Numbered from the stretch's first letter, positions 7,374-17,016 are shown. The stretch is 64,000 nucleotides of DNA from Sediminibacterium sp. UBA657 (GCA_002299885.1 DBOB01000031.1:46243-110242), one strand, 5' to 3'. The notes: generated from the sequence alone by a model not told the origin. Numbers and translations are program-made.

Positions 7374-9410
7374 TTAAGATGCTTTCATTTTTTCTAATTG
7401 TAGTTCCATTCTAAACATTTCGTCACGCAGCTTTGCGGCTTCCATAAAGTCCATTGCCTTAGCCATTTTTTCCATTTGCTTTTTTGTTTGCAAAATCGCT
7501 TTTTCCATTTGGGGAATTGTTTCGTATTCAGAATTTGGTTCTGCAACCATATTAAGCCCATCGGTAGTTCGGATATTGATATTGTCTTGGCTAAATCCTT
7601 TGATATCCAATACTGCCGTTTGCTTCATCACCTGTTCTATGGATTTAATAATAGTTGTTGGTGTGATATTGTGTTCTGTATTGTATTGAATTTGTTTTGC
7701 TCTTCTACGATTGGTCTCATCTATCGTTCGTTGCATACTCATTGTTATTTTATCGCCATAAAATATAACACGTCCCCTCACGTTTCTTGCTGCACGACCA
7801 GATGTTTGAGTGAGTGACTTTTCATTTCTTAAAAATCCTTCTTTGTCTGCATCCAATACCACCACCAATGAAACCTCTGGCAGGTCTAATCCCTCCCTTA
7901 ATAAGTTCACACCCACTAATACATCAATCACACCAAGACGCAGTTCTCTTAATATCTCCACGCGTTCTAGTGCATCTATGTCACTATGTATGTATTTTGA
8001 TTTGATATTAATTTTGGATAAATAGCGATCCATTTCCTCGGCCATCTTTTTAGTTAGCGTCGTCACTAAAACACGATCTCCCTTCTCTACCTGCATCGCT
8101 ATTTCATCTAACAAATCATCAATTTGATTTTTAGTAGGACGCACTTCTATTGGAGGATCCAATAATCCAGTAGGACGAACCACCTGCTCTACAATCAATC
8201 CGTCTGTTTTTTCTAGTTCATAATCTCCCGGGGTGGCACTTACAAAAATGGTTTGTCCTATGACATTTTCAAACTCATTAAAATTAAGCGGCCTATTGTC
8301 AATCGCGCTTGGTAATCTAAAACCAAATTCTACTAAATTCATTTTTCTACTTCTATCCCCGCCATACATTCCTGTTATTTGCGGAATGGTTACATGGCTT
8401 TCGTCAATGACGCACAAAAAATCTTTTGGAAAATAATCCAATAAGCAGAATGGTCTTGTGCCGGGCTTGCGTCGATCAAAAAATCTAGAATAGTTTTCTA
8501 TCCCCGTACAATAGCCCAGCTCTCTAATCATTTCTATATCATATTCAACCCTTTCTTTTATTCTTGCCGCCTCTTGGTGTTTTCCAACGCTTTTAAAATA
8601 TGCTACTTGTGCCCTTAATTCATCTTGTATCTCGATTATAATTTCTTGCAGCATTTCTTTTGGTGCCATATATAAATTGGCAGGAAAGATGGCCGCATTC
8701 TCCATGGGCTCAATTCTTTTTCCTGTATCAATTTCTATACTTTCGATCGCCTCAATTTCGTCACCAAAAAAAGTGATTCGGTATCCATAGTCAACATAAG
8801 GTAATCGAATGTCTATTGTATCTCCGTTCACCCTAAACGCCCCTCTATCAAATTCTGTGACAGAGCGGTGGTATAAACTATTCACTAGCGCATGAAGAAA
8901 CGCTTGTCGTGATAAAACTTGTCCTTGGTGAATTCGAATGATACCATTTTCATATTCGGTTGGATTACCCATACCATAAATACAACTCACACTCGCAACA
9001 ATAATAATATCTCTTCGGCCACTTAATAATTGTGCAGTTGCTTGAAGCCTTAATTTATCTAACTCTTCATTAATGCTTAAATCTTTTTCAATATACACTC
9101 CAGACGTTGGTAGATAAGCTTCTGGTTGATAGTAATCATAATATGATACAAAATACCCTACTGCGTTGTCGGGAAAGAATTGTTTAAACTCTCCATACAA
9201 TTGAGCAACCAGTGTTTTATTATGCGTAAGTACCAGTGTGGGGCGTTGTACGTTTTGAATTAAATTGGCAATGGTAAAAGTTTTACCAGAACCCGTTACG
9301 CCCAAGAGTGTTTGTTGCATGTCTCCATTCAGCACACCCTCGGTTAGTTGCGCAATTGCGGTTGGCTGATCGCCCGAGGGTGTGTAGTTGGAATGGATTT
9401 TAAAAGGCAT
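7374..9410 (-). CDS. uvrB: excinuclease ABC subunit UvrB
   Basis: UvrB is the helicase-like damage-verification subunit of nucleotide excision repair and works with UvrA and UvrC. From ATG 9410 the protein has 678 residues, starting MPFKIHSNYTPSGDQP as is usual in the family; an in-frame ATG at 9428 would add six residues (MRLPLR) and I regard it as less likely. Motifs: Walker A GVTGSGKT (37-44), the beta-hairpin YYDYYQPEAYLP (about 89-100), DESH, SATPG, the QTSGRAARN helicase motif VI, and a C-terminal UVR coiled coil. pnuC begins 2 bp downstream, so it heads that operon. Confidence 0.96.
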   Translation of the reverse strand: MPFKIHSNYTPSGDQPTAIAQLTEGVLNGDMQQTLLGVTGSGKTFTIANLIQNVQRPTLVLTHNKTLVAQLYGEFKQFFPDNAVGYFVSYYDYYQPEAYLPTSGVYIEKDLSINEELDKLRLQATAQLLSGRRDIIIVASVSCIYGMGNPTEYENGIIRIHQGQVLSRQAFLHALVNSLYHRSVTEFDRGAFRVNGDTIDIRLPYVDYGYRITFFGDEIEAIESIEIDTGKRIEPMENAAIFPANLYMAPKEMLQEIIIEIQDELRAQVAYFKSVGKHQEAARIKERVEYDIEMIRELGYCTGIENYSRFFDRRKPGTRPFCLLDYFPKDFLCVIDESHVTIPQITGMYGGDRSRKMNLVEFGFRLPSAIDNRPLNFNEFENVIGQTIFVSATPGDYELEKTDGLIVEQVVRPTGLLDPPIEVRPTKNQIDDLLDEIAMQVEKGDRVLVTTLTKKMAEEMDRYLSKINIKSKYIHSDIDALERVEILRELRLGVIDVLVGVNLLREGLDLPEVSLVVVLDADKEGFLRNEKSLTQTSGRAARNVRGRVIFYGDKITMSMQRTIDETNRRRAKQIQYNTEHNITPTTIIKSIEQVMKQTAVLDIKGFSQDNINIRTTDGLNMVAEPNSEYETIPQMEKAILQTKKQMEKMAKAMDFMEAAKLRDEMFRMELQLEKMKAS

Positions 9411-9455
9411 ACGCAAAGGTAAGCGCAAACCTTAAATATGTCTATTTAAAAACAA

Positions 9456-11663
9456 TTATAGTGTTTCTAAATAAGCCGCGAGTCTGTTAATTGCTGCCGC
9501 GACTTCTCCAATTTGAGTCCTTGTTTCTGACCAATCTTTTTGTTCAATTGCTTCACGAACGCCTGGTATTGTTTTAACGCCATAACCAGTATAAAATCCT
9601 GGTGCATATAAACTATGTTTATACCAAGGCCTGCGCGGCAAGCCATTTGCTATTAACAAAGATTGTTCTGCTGCATAAATTTTTGCATTGATAGTTGCAA
9701 GTTTTTGAGCATCCGCGTTTGCTTTTGTTTGCTCTACCTGTTGTACTGATTTTTCTAGATGCGTTAATGCGTTTAATATAGGTGCAAAATCTACGTATGG
9801 CACATCTTCAACCGTTGTTGGCAGTTTTAATCCCTCTGTTGGATCTGCAGCAACAGCGTATGCTTTTGTGTTCACCAGTTCGTTTTCAACTTTTGCTTTT
9901 TCGCGCATTTGCTCTACGTTGTTTATAAGTTCAGTGATATAGCCCTTCACCGTTTTATGTAATGCTGTAAAGTCAAATGGTAAAGCATCCGCTTCGGATA
10001 ATCTTAACGCTGCGCGTCCTGCAGTTTGTGCAAGTGTGACACCATAAGCAAATCCCGGGTCTTTGTATTTTGAATAATGATCATAAGAATCATAAATAGA
10101 ATGGTATTCTCCGCCTTCATTTTCTCCACCAAATCCAATATTTAAAGAGGGTACGCCTACATGTTGAATGAAGGAAGAATAATCAGAACCCGATCCCATT
10201 GCACCTAATGGATAAGTAGTGCTGTTTAAAATTTCTTTTTTAGTAGCTGTTGTTGTTGCTTCTATTGCGCGGTTGGCTCTTTGTCTTTCAAAAATAGTGA
10301 CCCCTGTTTGAGGATCTTGAACGGATTTACTAATATCAGTCATTAATCCTGTGAAAGCGTGTGAACCCTCTGCACCCAAAAAGCCCCTTCCGTTGCCATC
10401 CGAATTTATATAAGCAACCGCTTTTGCTTGTAAAGATGCCGCATGTTCTTCGACCCACTCAACAGAACCCATCAAACCTTGCTCTTCTGCATCCCAAGCA
10501 CAATACACTAGGGTTCTTTTTGGCTTCCACCCTGATTTCACTAATGCACCAATGGCTTGAGCCTCTTCTAGTTCTGCCGCCATGCCACTTACTGGGTCAT
10601 TTGCGCCATTTACCCAAGCATCGTGGTGATTTCCTCTAATAACCCATTGGTCTGGGTATTGGCTACCCTGAATCATTGCAATCACGTTATAAGCAGGGCG
10701 TAGTTTCCAATCAAAATCCAATTTTAAATGCACCTTGGACTTACTTGGTCCAATATGGTATGTAAAAGGTAGTCCACCTCTCCAGGATTTTGGCGCCACC
10801 GGCCCTGCCATGTCTTGTAACAAAGGCGCTGCGTCGCTATAACTAATTGGAAGTACGGGTATTTTTAAAAGGTTCTCTGCGTTATTGTGGTCAACCCTTG
10901 GAGCGCCATCCACAGAAGCGTAGTTGGGAGTGGTTGGGTCTCCGGGATAAATCACCATGTCCATAATTGAGCCTCTTTGTACACCATATTTATTTTTAAA
11001 AGGACCAGCAGGATACACATCACCCGCACCATAACCATCGTCTTGAGGATCAGAATAAATTAAACAACCAATTGCACCATGTTCTTGTGCCACTTTTGGT
11101 TTAATACCCCTCCAACTTCTTCCATATTTTGCGATTACAATTTTTCCTTTTACATCGATTCCATATTTGGCAAGTGTCTCATAGTCTTCTGGTAAACCAT
11201 AGTTTACAAAAACCAATTCTGCATTCACATCTCCATCTGCACTCCAACAATTATAAGTTGGTAATTGATCGGCCTGACCAGAAGTGGCATCTTCTTTTAA
11301 AGCAGGCTCTTTTAATAAGGCTTTGAAATTAGTCGCGCCCTTCATTTCTAAAACACGCGTGATTGGAGTTGGAAATAATAATTGATAGGTTACAATTTTT
11401 GTATCCCATCCCGAAGCTTTAAATTGTTTAGCAATTTCATCGGCAACAAATTTTCCTCCAACAGATCCAATATGGTGTGGAACAGAAGACATTAATTTAA
11501 TGTTTTCACCAATTCTTTTTGCGCTTAATTGACTATCAAAATTTAATTCTAATTTTTTTTGAGCATCCGTGTTTTTGAATCCCGTAAATTGTTGTGCAAT
11601 ACTATTTAAGCAAAAGCTTGATAAGATTGTACTAAAAATTACGATGTTTTTTAAATTTTTCAT
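9456..11663 (-). CDS. secreted M28 family peptidase (glutamate carboxypeptidase II-like)
   Basis: A 735-residue secreted zinc aminopeptidase or carboxypeptidase with a signal peptide (about residues 1-23, ending SIAQ). The domain order resembles glutamate carboxypeptidase II and transferrin receptor: a PA insert (KGKIVIAKYGRSWRG region, about 165-200), the M28 catalytic domain, and a C-terminal helical dimerisation domain. Zinc ligands and the catalytic Glu are seen in GNHHDAWVNGANDP (about 346-359), WDAEEQG (about 390-396), NSDGNG, and EYHSIYDSYDHY. It probably degrades peptides in the periplasm or outside the cell. It is monocistronic, with minus-strand neighbours on both sides. Confidence 0.93.
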   Translation of the reverse strand: MKNLKNIVIFSTILSSFCLNSIAQQFTGFKNTDAQKKLELNFDSQLSAKRIGENIKLMSSVPHHIGSVGGKFVADEIAKQFKASGWDTKIVTYQLLFPTPITRVLEMKGATNFKALLKEPALKEDATSGQADQLPTYNCWSADGDVNAELVFVNYGLPEDYETLAKYGIDVKGKIVIAKYGRSWRGIKPKVAQEHGAIGCLIYSDPQDDGYGAGDVYPAGPFKNKYGVQRGSIMDMVIYPGDPTTPNYASVDGAPRVDHNNAENLLKIPVLPISYSDAAPLLQDMAGPVAPKSWRGGLPFTYHIGPSKSKVHLKLDFDWKLRPAYNVIAMIQGSQYPDQWVIRGNHHDAWVNGANDPVSGMAAELEEAQAIGALVKSGWKPKRTLVYCAWDAEEQGLMGSVEWVEEHAASLQAKAVAYINSDGNGRGFLGAEGSHAFTGLMTDISKSVQDPQTGVTIFERQRANRAIEATTTATKKEILNSTTYPLGAMGSGSDYSSFIQHVGVPSLNIGFGGENEGGEYHSIYDSYDHYSKYKDPGFAYGVTLAQTAGRAALRLSEADALPFDFTALHKTVKGYITELINNVEQMREKAKVENELVNTKAYAVAADPTEGLKLPTTVEDVPYVDFAPILNALTHLEKSVQQVEQTKANADAQKLATINAKIYAAEQSLLIANGLPRRPWYKHSLYAPGFYTGYGVKTIPGVREAIEQKDWSETRTQIGEVAAAINRLAAYLETL

Positions 11664-11713
11664 ATTCGTATTATTTGTTTTCTCTTTTTAAAAATTGCTT
11701 ATTTGAAAAATAT

Positions 11714-12166
11714 TTATAGTTTTCTATTTAAATAATTAATATAATTAGGAAGCTTGTATTCATATTCACCCTGCATAAATGGAGAGGTTACCAAAAAATC
11801 GGCGGTAGTTCTGTCGCAGGCCATTGGTAGATTCCAAGCTACAGCTAATCTTAATAACGCTTTTACATCACTATCGTGTGGTTGCGCCTCCATTGGATCG
11901 AAAAAGAAAAAGATCATATCAATATCTCCTGTTGCAATCATGGCACCAATTTGTTGGTCGCCCCCTAGTGGACCGCTTAATAATTTAACCACAGGTTGGT
12001 CTAACGCCTCTTCTATTAAACGCCCCGTGGTGCCTGTTGCAATTAGGCTATGTTTAGAAAGTACAATTTTATTGTGCACCGCCCATTCAATAATGTCCCT
12101 TTTTTTATTATCATGCGCTATTAACGCAATTTTTTTTCTTTTTTCTAGTTTTCTAATGGATGACAT
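11714..12166 (-). CDS. mgsA: methylglyoxal synthase
   Basis: A 150-residue cytosolic lyase converting dihydroxyacetone phosphate to methylglyoxal and phosphate, a bypass that relieves sugar-phosphate stress. Family motifs: IALIAHDNKK near residue 13, ATGTTG (about 43-48), the phosphate-binding SGPLGGDQQIG (about 64-74) with the catalytic Asp, and FFFFDPMEAQPHDSDVKALLR. Length matches the family. It stands alone between the M28 peptidase gene (51 bp downstream) and the acyltransferase gene upstream (17 bp), so cotranscription with the latter is plausible. Confidence 0.95.
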   Translation of the reverse strand: MSSIRKLEKRKKIALIAHDNKKRDIIEWAVHNKIVLSKHSLIATGTTGRLIEEALDQPVVKLLSGPLGGDQQIGAMIATGDIDMIFFFFDPMEAQPHDSDVKALLRLAVAWNLPMACDRTTADFLVTSPFMQGEYEYKLPNYINYLNRKL

Positions 12167-12183
12167 AGTTAAATTTTAATGGT

Positions 12184-13101
12184 TTATTCTTGTACCCTTT
12201 TTGCTATAACTGGAACCGCAACCAAGATAGTTAAAATAATGGTTGTTGGGAATTGAAACAATTTAAGTACTAAAAATAATATGAATAAAAAAAGAGGATA
12301 TACAAAAAGCAACACGGAGAATAATACAGAATCAAAGAACACAGTATTATTTGTTTTTTTCGCTACAAAATTTGTAATGAGTTTATAAAAGGGCTGGTGT
12401 AATTTATATAACAAGTGGTTTTTATTAAATTTCGTTGGGGTGGTTGGAATTAAAATATTGTCTTTAAGTTGGTCGAAAACTATTTTATTAAAAAGCACGC
12501 GGTCTCTGCTATTTTGAATTTTTGGAACTGTTGTCATTTCTGAAACAACAAGGTTAACTATTTTTCCAATACCCCTAAACTGATTAAAGGCGATTCCTGC
12601 TATATGAATAGCTGGGTTTATATTTTGTTTTTGAATGCCCTCTAAAATTCTAGCAGTACCTTTTTTAAAAGGTTGTAATTCATTACTATTAACACAAATA
12701 CCCTCTATAAAAATTAATACCGCATTACCATTGCTTAATAATTGGATTGATCTGCTAAACGCATAATCATTTAAATGCAAAAACTCCTTTCCTTCTCTAA
12801 GCCTATACACGGGAATCATATTTAATGATTCTAATAAAAAGCGGTGAATTGGTTTTTTAAAGGCATCCCCTCTTGCTAAAAAATATACCCTTCTTTTATA
12901 GTAAGATCCAATAATTAAAGCATCTAAAAAAGAATTGGGATGATTTGCTATAATTAATAATGGCCCTTTTGTTTTAAAAAGGCGTTTATTTTTAAGGTGT
13001 ATCTTATTACAGAATAACCATAATCCCGCTTGTATTAATATTTTTAATAATTGCACCACCCTATAAATATAAAAAAACCGCATCACAAATGATGCGGTCA
13101 T
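12184..13101 (-). CDS. 1-acyl-sn-glycerol-3-phosphate acyltransferase family protein
   Basis: A membrane-bound PlsC-superfamily acyltransferase of up to 305 residues, likely acting in phospholipid synthesis at the inner membrane. The catalytic block reads NHPNSFLDA, with His and Asp separated by five rather than the usual four residues. The FPEG block appears as FIEG. There are one N-terminal and two C-terminal hydrophobic segments. The start is uncertain. ATG 13101 and ATG 13083 both lie in the hairpin I assign as the recA terminator, so the first residues may come from terminator sequence. GTG codons at about 13059 and 13056 are alternatives. The acyl acceptor cannot be told. Confidence 0.8.
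   Translation of the reverse strand: MTASFVMRFFYIYRVVQLLKILIQAGLWLFCNKIHLKNKRLFKTKGPLLIIANHPNSFLDALIIGSYYKRRVYFLARGDAFKKPIHRFLLESLNMIPVYRLREGKEFLHLNDYAFSRSIQLLSNGNAVLIFIEGICVNSNELQPFKKGTARILEGIQKQNINPAIHIAGIAFNQFRGIGKIVNLVVSEMTTVPKIQNSRDRVLFNKIVFDQLKDNILIPTTPTKFNKNHLLYKLHQPFYKLITNFVAKKTNNTVFFDSVLFSVLLFVYPLFLFILFLVLKLFQFPTTIILTILVAVPVIAKRVQE
13071..13098 (-). terminator. recA terminator overlapping the next gene's start
   Basis: On the minus strand a perfect 9-bp stem (ACCGCATCA/TGATGCGGT) with a TTTG loop is followed by seven T. It lies 36 bp after the recA stop and overlaps the predicted first codons of the acyltransferase gene. Confidence 0.75.
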
Positions 13102-13136
13102 TACCTACTAACCTTAAAAAAACACTTTTACATAGA

Positions 13137-14150
13137 CTATTGTGCAGCAGCGGCTTCTACTTTTGCTGCTATTTTAGCTCTAATTTTAGCTTCGATTTCA
13201 TTTGCCATTTCAGGATTATCGTGAAGAATTGTTTTAACTGAATCACGTCCTTGGCCTAATTTATTTCCTTCATAACTAAACCAGCTTCCGCTTTTATTAA
13301 TTATTTCTAACTCAACACCCATATCTATAATTTCTCCAATTTTACTTATTCCTTCTCCAAAAATAATTTCAAATTCTGCGGCTCTAAATGGAGGGGCTAC
13401 TTTATTTTTAACCACTTTTACTTTAACCCTGTTTCCTATAGCTTCATCACCATCTTTAATTTGTGCCATTCTTCTAATATCTAATCTTACAGAAGCATAG
13501 AATTTTAAAGCATTACCACCAGTTGTTGTTTCGGGATTACCAAACATCACACCAATTTTTTCACGTAACTGATTGATAAAAATACAAACCGTCCCTGTTT
13601 TATTAATTGTTGCAGTTAATTTCCTTAATGCTTGTGACATTAATCTTGCATGTAATCCCATTTTTGAATCACCCATTTCACCTTCTAATTCACTCTTAGG
13701 AACCAATGCGGCAACAGAATCAATTACCACTACATCAATTGCTCCTGATAAAATCAAACGATCTGCGATTTCTAAAGCTTGCTCACCATAATCTGGTTGA
13801 GAAACTAATAGATTATCCACATCAACACCTAGGCGTTTAGCATAAGCACTATCAAATGCATGTTCTGCATCGATAATTGCACACATACCGCCTTTCTTTT
13901 GTGCTTCTGCAATTACATGGATAGCCACAGTCGTTTTACCAGAAGATTCAGGTCCATATATTTCAATAATTCTTCCTTTTGGTAAACCACCTATTCCTAA
14001 CGCAGTGTCTAAACCAATTGATCCTGTAGAAATAACTTCTTGAGGCTCTTGACTGCGCTCATTCATCATCATTACACTTCCTTTGCCATAATCTTTATCG
14101 ATTTTATCGATTGTTAACTTAAGGGCTTTTAATTTTTCTGCGTTACTCAT
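13137..14150 (-). CDS. recA: recombinase RecA
   Basis: A 337-residue DNA strand-exchange protein and LexA co-protease. The Walker A motif GPESSGKTT is at residues 66-74. VIDSVAALVPKSELEGEMGD (Walker B and loop L1) and FINQLREKIGVMFGNPETTTGGNALKFYAS (loop L2) are intact. The C-terminus ends in an Ala-rich tail rather than the usual acidic one. I see no obvious LexA operator upstream. The gene reads away from the 741-bp AT-rich gap that holds DnaA-box-like sites. A terminator hairpin follows. Confidence 0.98.
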   Translation of the reverse strand: MSNAEKLKALKLTIDKIDKDYGKGSVMMMNERSQEPQEVISTGSIGLDTALGIGGLPKGRIIEIYGPESSGKTTVAIHVIAEAQKKGGMCAIIDAEHAFDSAYAKRLGVDVDNLLVSQPDYGEQALEIADRLILSGAIDVVVIDSVAALVPKSELEGEMGDSKMGLHARLMSQALRKLTATINKTGTVCIFINQLREKIGVMFGNPETTTGGNALKFYASVRLDIRRMAQIKDGDEAIGNRVKVKVVKNKVAPPFRAAEFEIIFGEGISKIGEIIDMGVELEIINKSGSWFSYEGNKLGQGRDSVKTILHDNPEMANEIEAKIRAKIAAKVEAAAAQ

Positions 14151-14891
14151 AGCTTGTCGTTTTATGTTTTCGTTTAAATAGAATGTGAAGATAGGGATAA
14201 AATGTGAATAAACTAAAATATTTAGTATTATTTTACTAATTTGATTAGTTATTTTTTAAAATCTTCCTTAAATTTAATATAAAACATTGATTTTTAATTA
14301 TTTATAATATTTTTTAATTTAGTAATAAATTTAGTATTTATTGCTAAATCTTTTTAAAGTATTTATCTTCTGGTTTAAATAGGTGTTTCATAGTATCGAA
14401 TAAAAGTAGTTTATTTTTAAATAATCATTCAAAAAGCAAATGTGTATTACTGCCGTAGTATTCTTTTATAATACATTTATATAAATCAACTAATACTATT
14501 ACGGCTGTTAATATCTTAATAACTAAGTTATACACGTCTAAATTAATTTTTTTACAGCTTATTTAGTACAATTTAAGGCTTTCGAATCCCTATATTATAA
14601 CTCTTATATTTTTTTTAATGCATATATAATTTTTAAAGTTTTTTCAATAAACACAGTTTATCCACTGTTAATTAACGGGTATAAGTTGACCTAAATTTTT
14701 ACTAAAAACTTCTTATTTATAATACCAAATCTGGTTATTCCATTTTTATACCCAATTTTTTATTCAAAAATGGTGCTTATCCACTGTTTTTTTATTTATC
14801 CACTTAGCCTTTGTGTATTTTATTAAGGATTCAAATGAATTTCGTTCATATAATATACTAAATTTGCTGCCTATATAATTATAAGATACAT
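14151..14891. other. AT-rich gap with DnaA-box-like sites, candidate replication origin
   Basis: No gene is visible in these 741 bp between divergent recA and ppiD. The gap is extremely AT-rich. DnaA-box-like 9-mers: TTATTCACA at 14203-14211 (minus, exact TTATNCACA consensus), TTATACACG at 14528-14536 (+), and three copies of TTATCCACT (+) at 14658-14666, 14777-14785 and 14796-14804. TAATACACA (minus, 14441-14449) is one mismatch away. An imperfect dyad (GCCGTA...AGTATT type) spans 14446-14512. Divergent flanking genes and the nearby parS-like sites fit an origin. No GC-skew calculation was done and dnaA is not in the window. Confidence 0.5.
14658..14804 (+). repeat. three TTATCCACT DnaA-box-like repeats
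   Basis: Three identical 9-mers in the same orientation at 14658-14666, 14777-14785 and 14796-14804. Each differs from the E. coli high-affinity box only at the last base. The last two are spaced 19 bp start to start, roughly two helical turns. This is the densest part of the candidate origin. Confidence 0.5.
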
Positions 14892-16970
14892 ATGTCTATT
14901 ATTCAGAACATTCGTGATAAAGGTGCTTGGATCATCTTTACAATTATCGTAATCGCATTGGTTGCCTTTGTATTACAAGATGGAATCGGTAAACAAGGAA
15001 ATACAACTGTTACAGATCTTGGAACAGTAAATGGTGTAAGTATTAATAAAATCAATTTCGAAGAGAAATTAGAAATGCAAGTACAAAACTATGCATCTCA
15101 AGGCGTTAAGCGTGAACAATTAATTGGTTTCTTGTGGAATCAAGAAATTGATCGTATTTTATATATTAAAGAAGAAAAAGCTTTAGGAATCACAGTTGGT
15201 AATAAAGAAATTACTGATGTTTTGTTTGGTACAGAATCTCCATTTAGACAAGAATTTACAGATCCTAATACTGGAGAATTTAGAGTGAACGATGCTAAAC
15301 AAGCGATTGCGCAAGTGAAAAAAAGCAAGAATCAAGAACAAATTAATCAAATCGAAAAGATGTATATCGAGCCATCTATCGAAAATAGATTAAGAAATAA
15401 ATACCAAGCACTTATTGTAAAAGGAGTTCAGCTTCCATCATGGATGGTTCAAAAACAATACAACGAATCAAATAGTATTGCAAGTATTGATATTGTAGGA
15501 ATTCCTTATGCTAGTATTTCTGATAGTTCAATTAAAGTGACAGATGATGAAGTTGCTAGCTATATTAAAGAAAACGCAGCAGCTTTCCAGGTTGAAGAAG
15601 CTTCAAAGACAATTAATTTTGTTGGCTTTTCTGCAGCACCTACTAGCGCTGACTCTGCGAGTGTTTTAAATACAGTTACAGCATTAAAAGCAGATTTCCA
15701 AGCTGCGCCAGATGCTGCTGCTTTTTTAAATAAAGCGGGCTCTGATTTACCTTTTTATAATAGTTATATAAGCGGAAAGTCTTTACAGGTGCCAAATAAA
15801 GAAGCCATTTTAGCTGCTGGAGTTGGAAACGCTTATGGTCCTTATGTAGATGGTAAAAACTATACGATAGCAAAGGTGATTGGCGTTAAACAATGGCCAG
15901 ACAGCGCAAGTGTAAGACATATATTAATAGCTACTGCTGGACAAAATGGACAAATTATTCGTGACGATAGTGCCGCTAAGAAATTAATTGATAGCATCAA
16001 GACTGCAATAGCTGGTGGCGTTTCTTTTGATGAAATGGTTTTAAAATATTCAGATGATGCGGGCAGCAAAGAAAAGGGCGGTAAATATGAAATGTTCCCT
16101 CAAGCACAAATGGTAGGCCCTTTTAATGATTTTTCTTTTGATAATACCGTTGGCTCAAAGGGTGTGGTAAAAACGGATTTTGGATACCATTATATAGAAG
16201 TATTAAAACAAACTCCAAGAAGCCCTGCTTATAAAATTGCTTATTTATCTAAAACAATTCTACCTAGTAGCGAAACTATTGGTGTAGCGTCTGCAGCAGC
16301 TGCTGCTTTTGCAAGTGCTAGTAAAGATATTAAGTCGTTCAACCAAGAGGCTGTTAAATTAAATAAACAAACCTTCCCAGCTGCTGGAATCAAGTCAATG
16401 GATTATGAAATTCCAGGACTTGGAGAATCTAGAACCCTTGTTCGTTGGATTTATGAAAATGATATAAACACAGTATCAGAACCTACAGAAATTGGTGATA
16501 GTTATTATGTTGCTATCATTACTGGTGAAGAAAAGACGGGTCTAGCATCTGTTGCTTCTGCAAAACCACAAGTAGAAGGAATTTTAAGAGATCAAAAGAA
16601 AGCAATTCAGATCAAACAAAATTTCAAAGGAAGCACGATGGAAGCAATCGCTGCGAGCGCAAAAACAATTATTCAGCCAGCAGATAGTATCAATTTCAAT
16701 TATTCTTTAATACCTGGTATTGGTAATGAACCAAAGATAGTAGGTGCTGCTTTTAATAAAGCGCTCTTAAACAAACCTAGCGCTCCAATTGCTGGAAATG
16801 CTGGTGTTTTTGTAATTAGTGTGAAATCACAAGGCGCAAAAGCGACGACCCAAGATATAGCAAGCTTTGAAGCAGACTTACTTAATAGAACAAGATCGGT
16901 GGTCTATAGAACGAATATTGGCCTTAAGAAAGTGGCAAAGATTAAAGACAACCGAATGAAGGTTTATTAG
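14892..16970 (+). CDS. peptidylprolyl isomerase, PpiD/SurA type
   Basis: A 692-residue periplasmic folding factor anchored by one N-terminal transmembrane helix (about residues 13-29, following MSIIQNIRDKGAW), as in PpiD. A SurA-like N-terminal chaperone region follows. A parvulin PPIC domain lies at about residues 335-435, with the typical SVRHILI start, a SDDAGSKEKGGKYEMF core and a FGYHYIEVL end. The C-terminal half contains a second, degenerate parvulin-like region. It probably assists folding of outer-membrane proteins. It reads rightward from the candidate origin and ends in a strong terminator. Confidence 0.9.
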   Translation: MSIIQNIRDKGAWIIFTIIVIALVAFVLQDGIGKQGNTTVTDLGTVNGVSINKINFEEKLEMQVQNYASQGVKREQLIGFLWNQEIDRILYIKEEKALGITVGNKEITDVLFGTESPFRQEFTDPNTGEFRVNDAKQAIAQVKKSKNQEQINQIEKMYIEPSIENRLRNKYQALIVKGVQLPSWMVQKQYNESNSIASIDIVGIPYASISDSSIKVTDDEVASYIKENAAAFQVEEASKTINFVGFSAAPTSADSASVLNTVTALKADFQAAPDAAAFLNKAGSDLPFYNSYISGKSLQVPNKEAILAAGVGNAYGPYVDGKNYTIAKVIGVKQWPDSASVRHILIATAGQNGQIIRDDSAAKKLIDSIKTAIAGGVSFDEMVLKYSDDAGSKEKGGKYEMFPQAQMVGPFNDFSFDNTVGSKGVVKTDFGYHYIEVLKQTPRSPAYKIAYLSKTILPSSETIGVASAAAAAFASASKDIKSFNQEAVKLNKQTFPAAGIKSMDYEIPGLGESRTLVRWIYENDINTVSEPTEIGDSYYVAIITGEEKTGLASVASAKPQVEGILRDQKKAIQIKQNFKGSTMEAIAASAKTIIQPADSINFNYSLIPGIGNEPKIVGAAFNKALLNKPSAPIAGNAGVFVISVKSQGAKATTQDIASFEADLLNRTRSVVYRTNIGLKKVAKIKDNRMKVY

Positions 16971-16988
16971 TCTTAAATAAATTTTTAG

Positions 16989-17016
16989 AAACCCCCGAAT
17001 TTTCGGGGGTTTTTTA
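16989..17016 (+). terminator. Rho-independent terminator after ppiD-like gene
   Basis: A perfect 11-bp stem (AAACCCCCGAA/TTCGGGGGTTT) with a two-base TT loop is followed by a T-run, 18 bp after the stop codon. Confidence 0.9.

Noticed and set aside
7476..7817. Open frame antisense to uvrB
   Set aside because: It lies within the conserved UvrB C-terminal region, is Cys/Phe-rich and has no recognisable domain; a shadow frame.
11754..12179. Plus-strand open frame of about 141 codons opposite mgsA
   Set aside because: It mirrors the whole of mgsA, whose catalytic motifs are intact on the minus strand.
14151..14891. Possible missing RNA gene (for example 6S or RNase P RNA) in the long gap
   Set aside because: The gap is extremely AT-rich with no long GC-paired helices or conserved RNA core that I can recognise.
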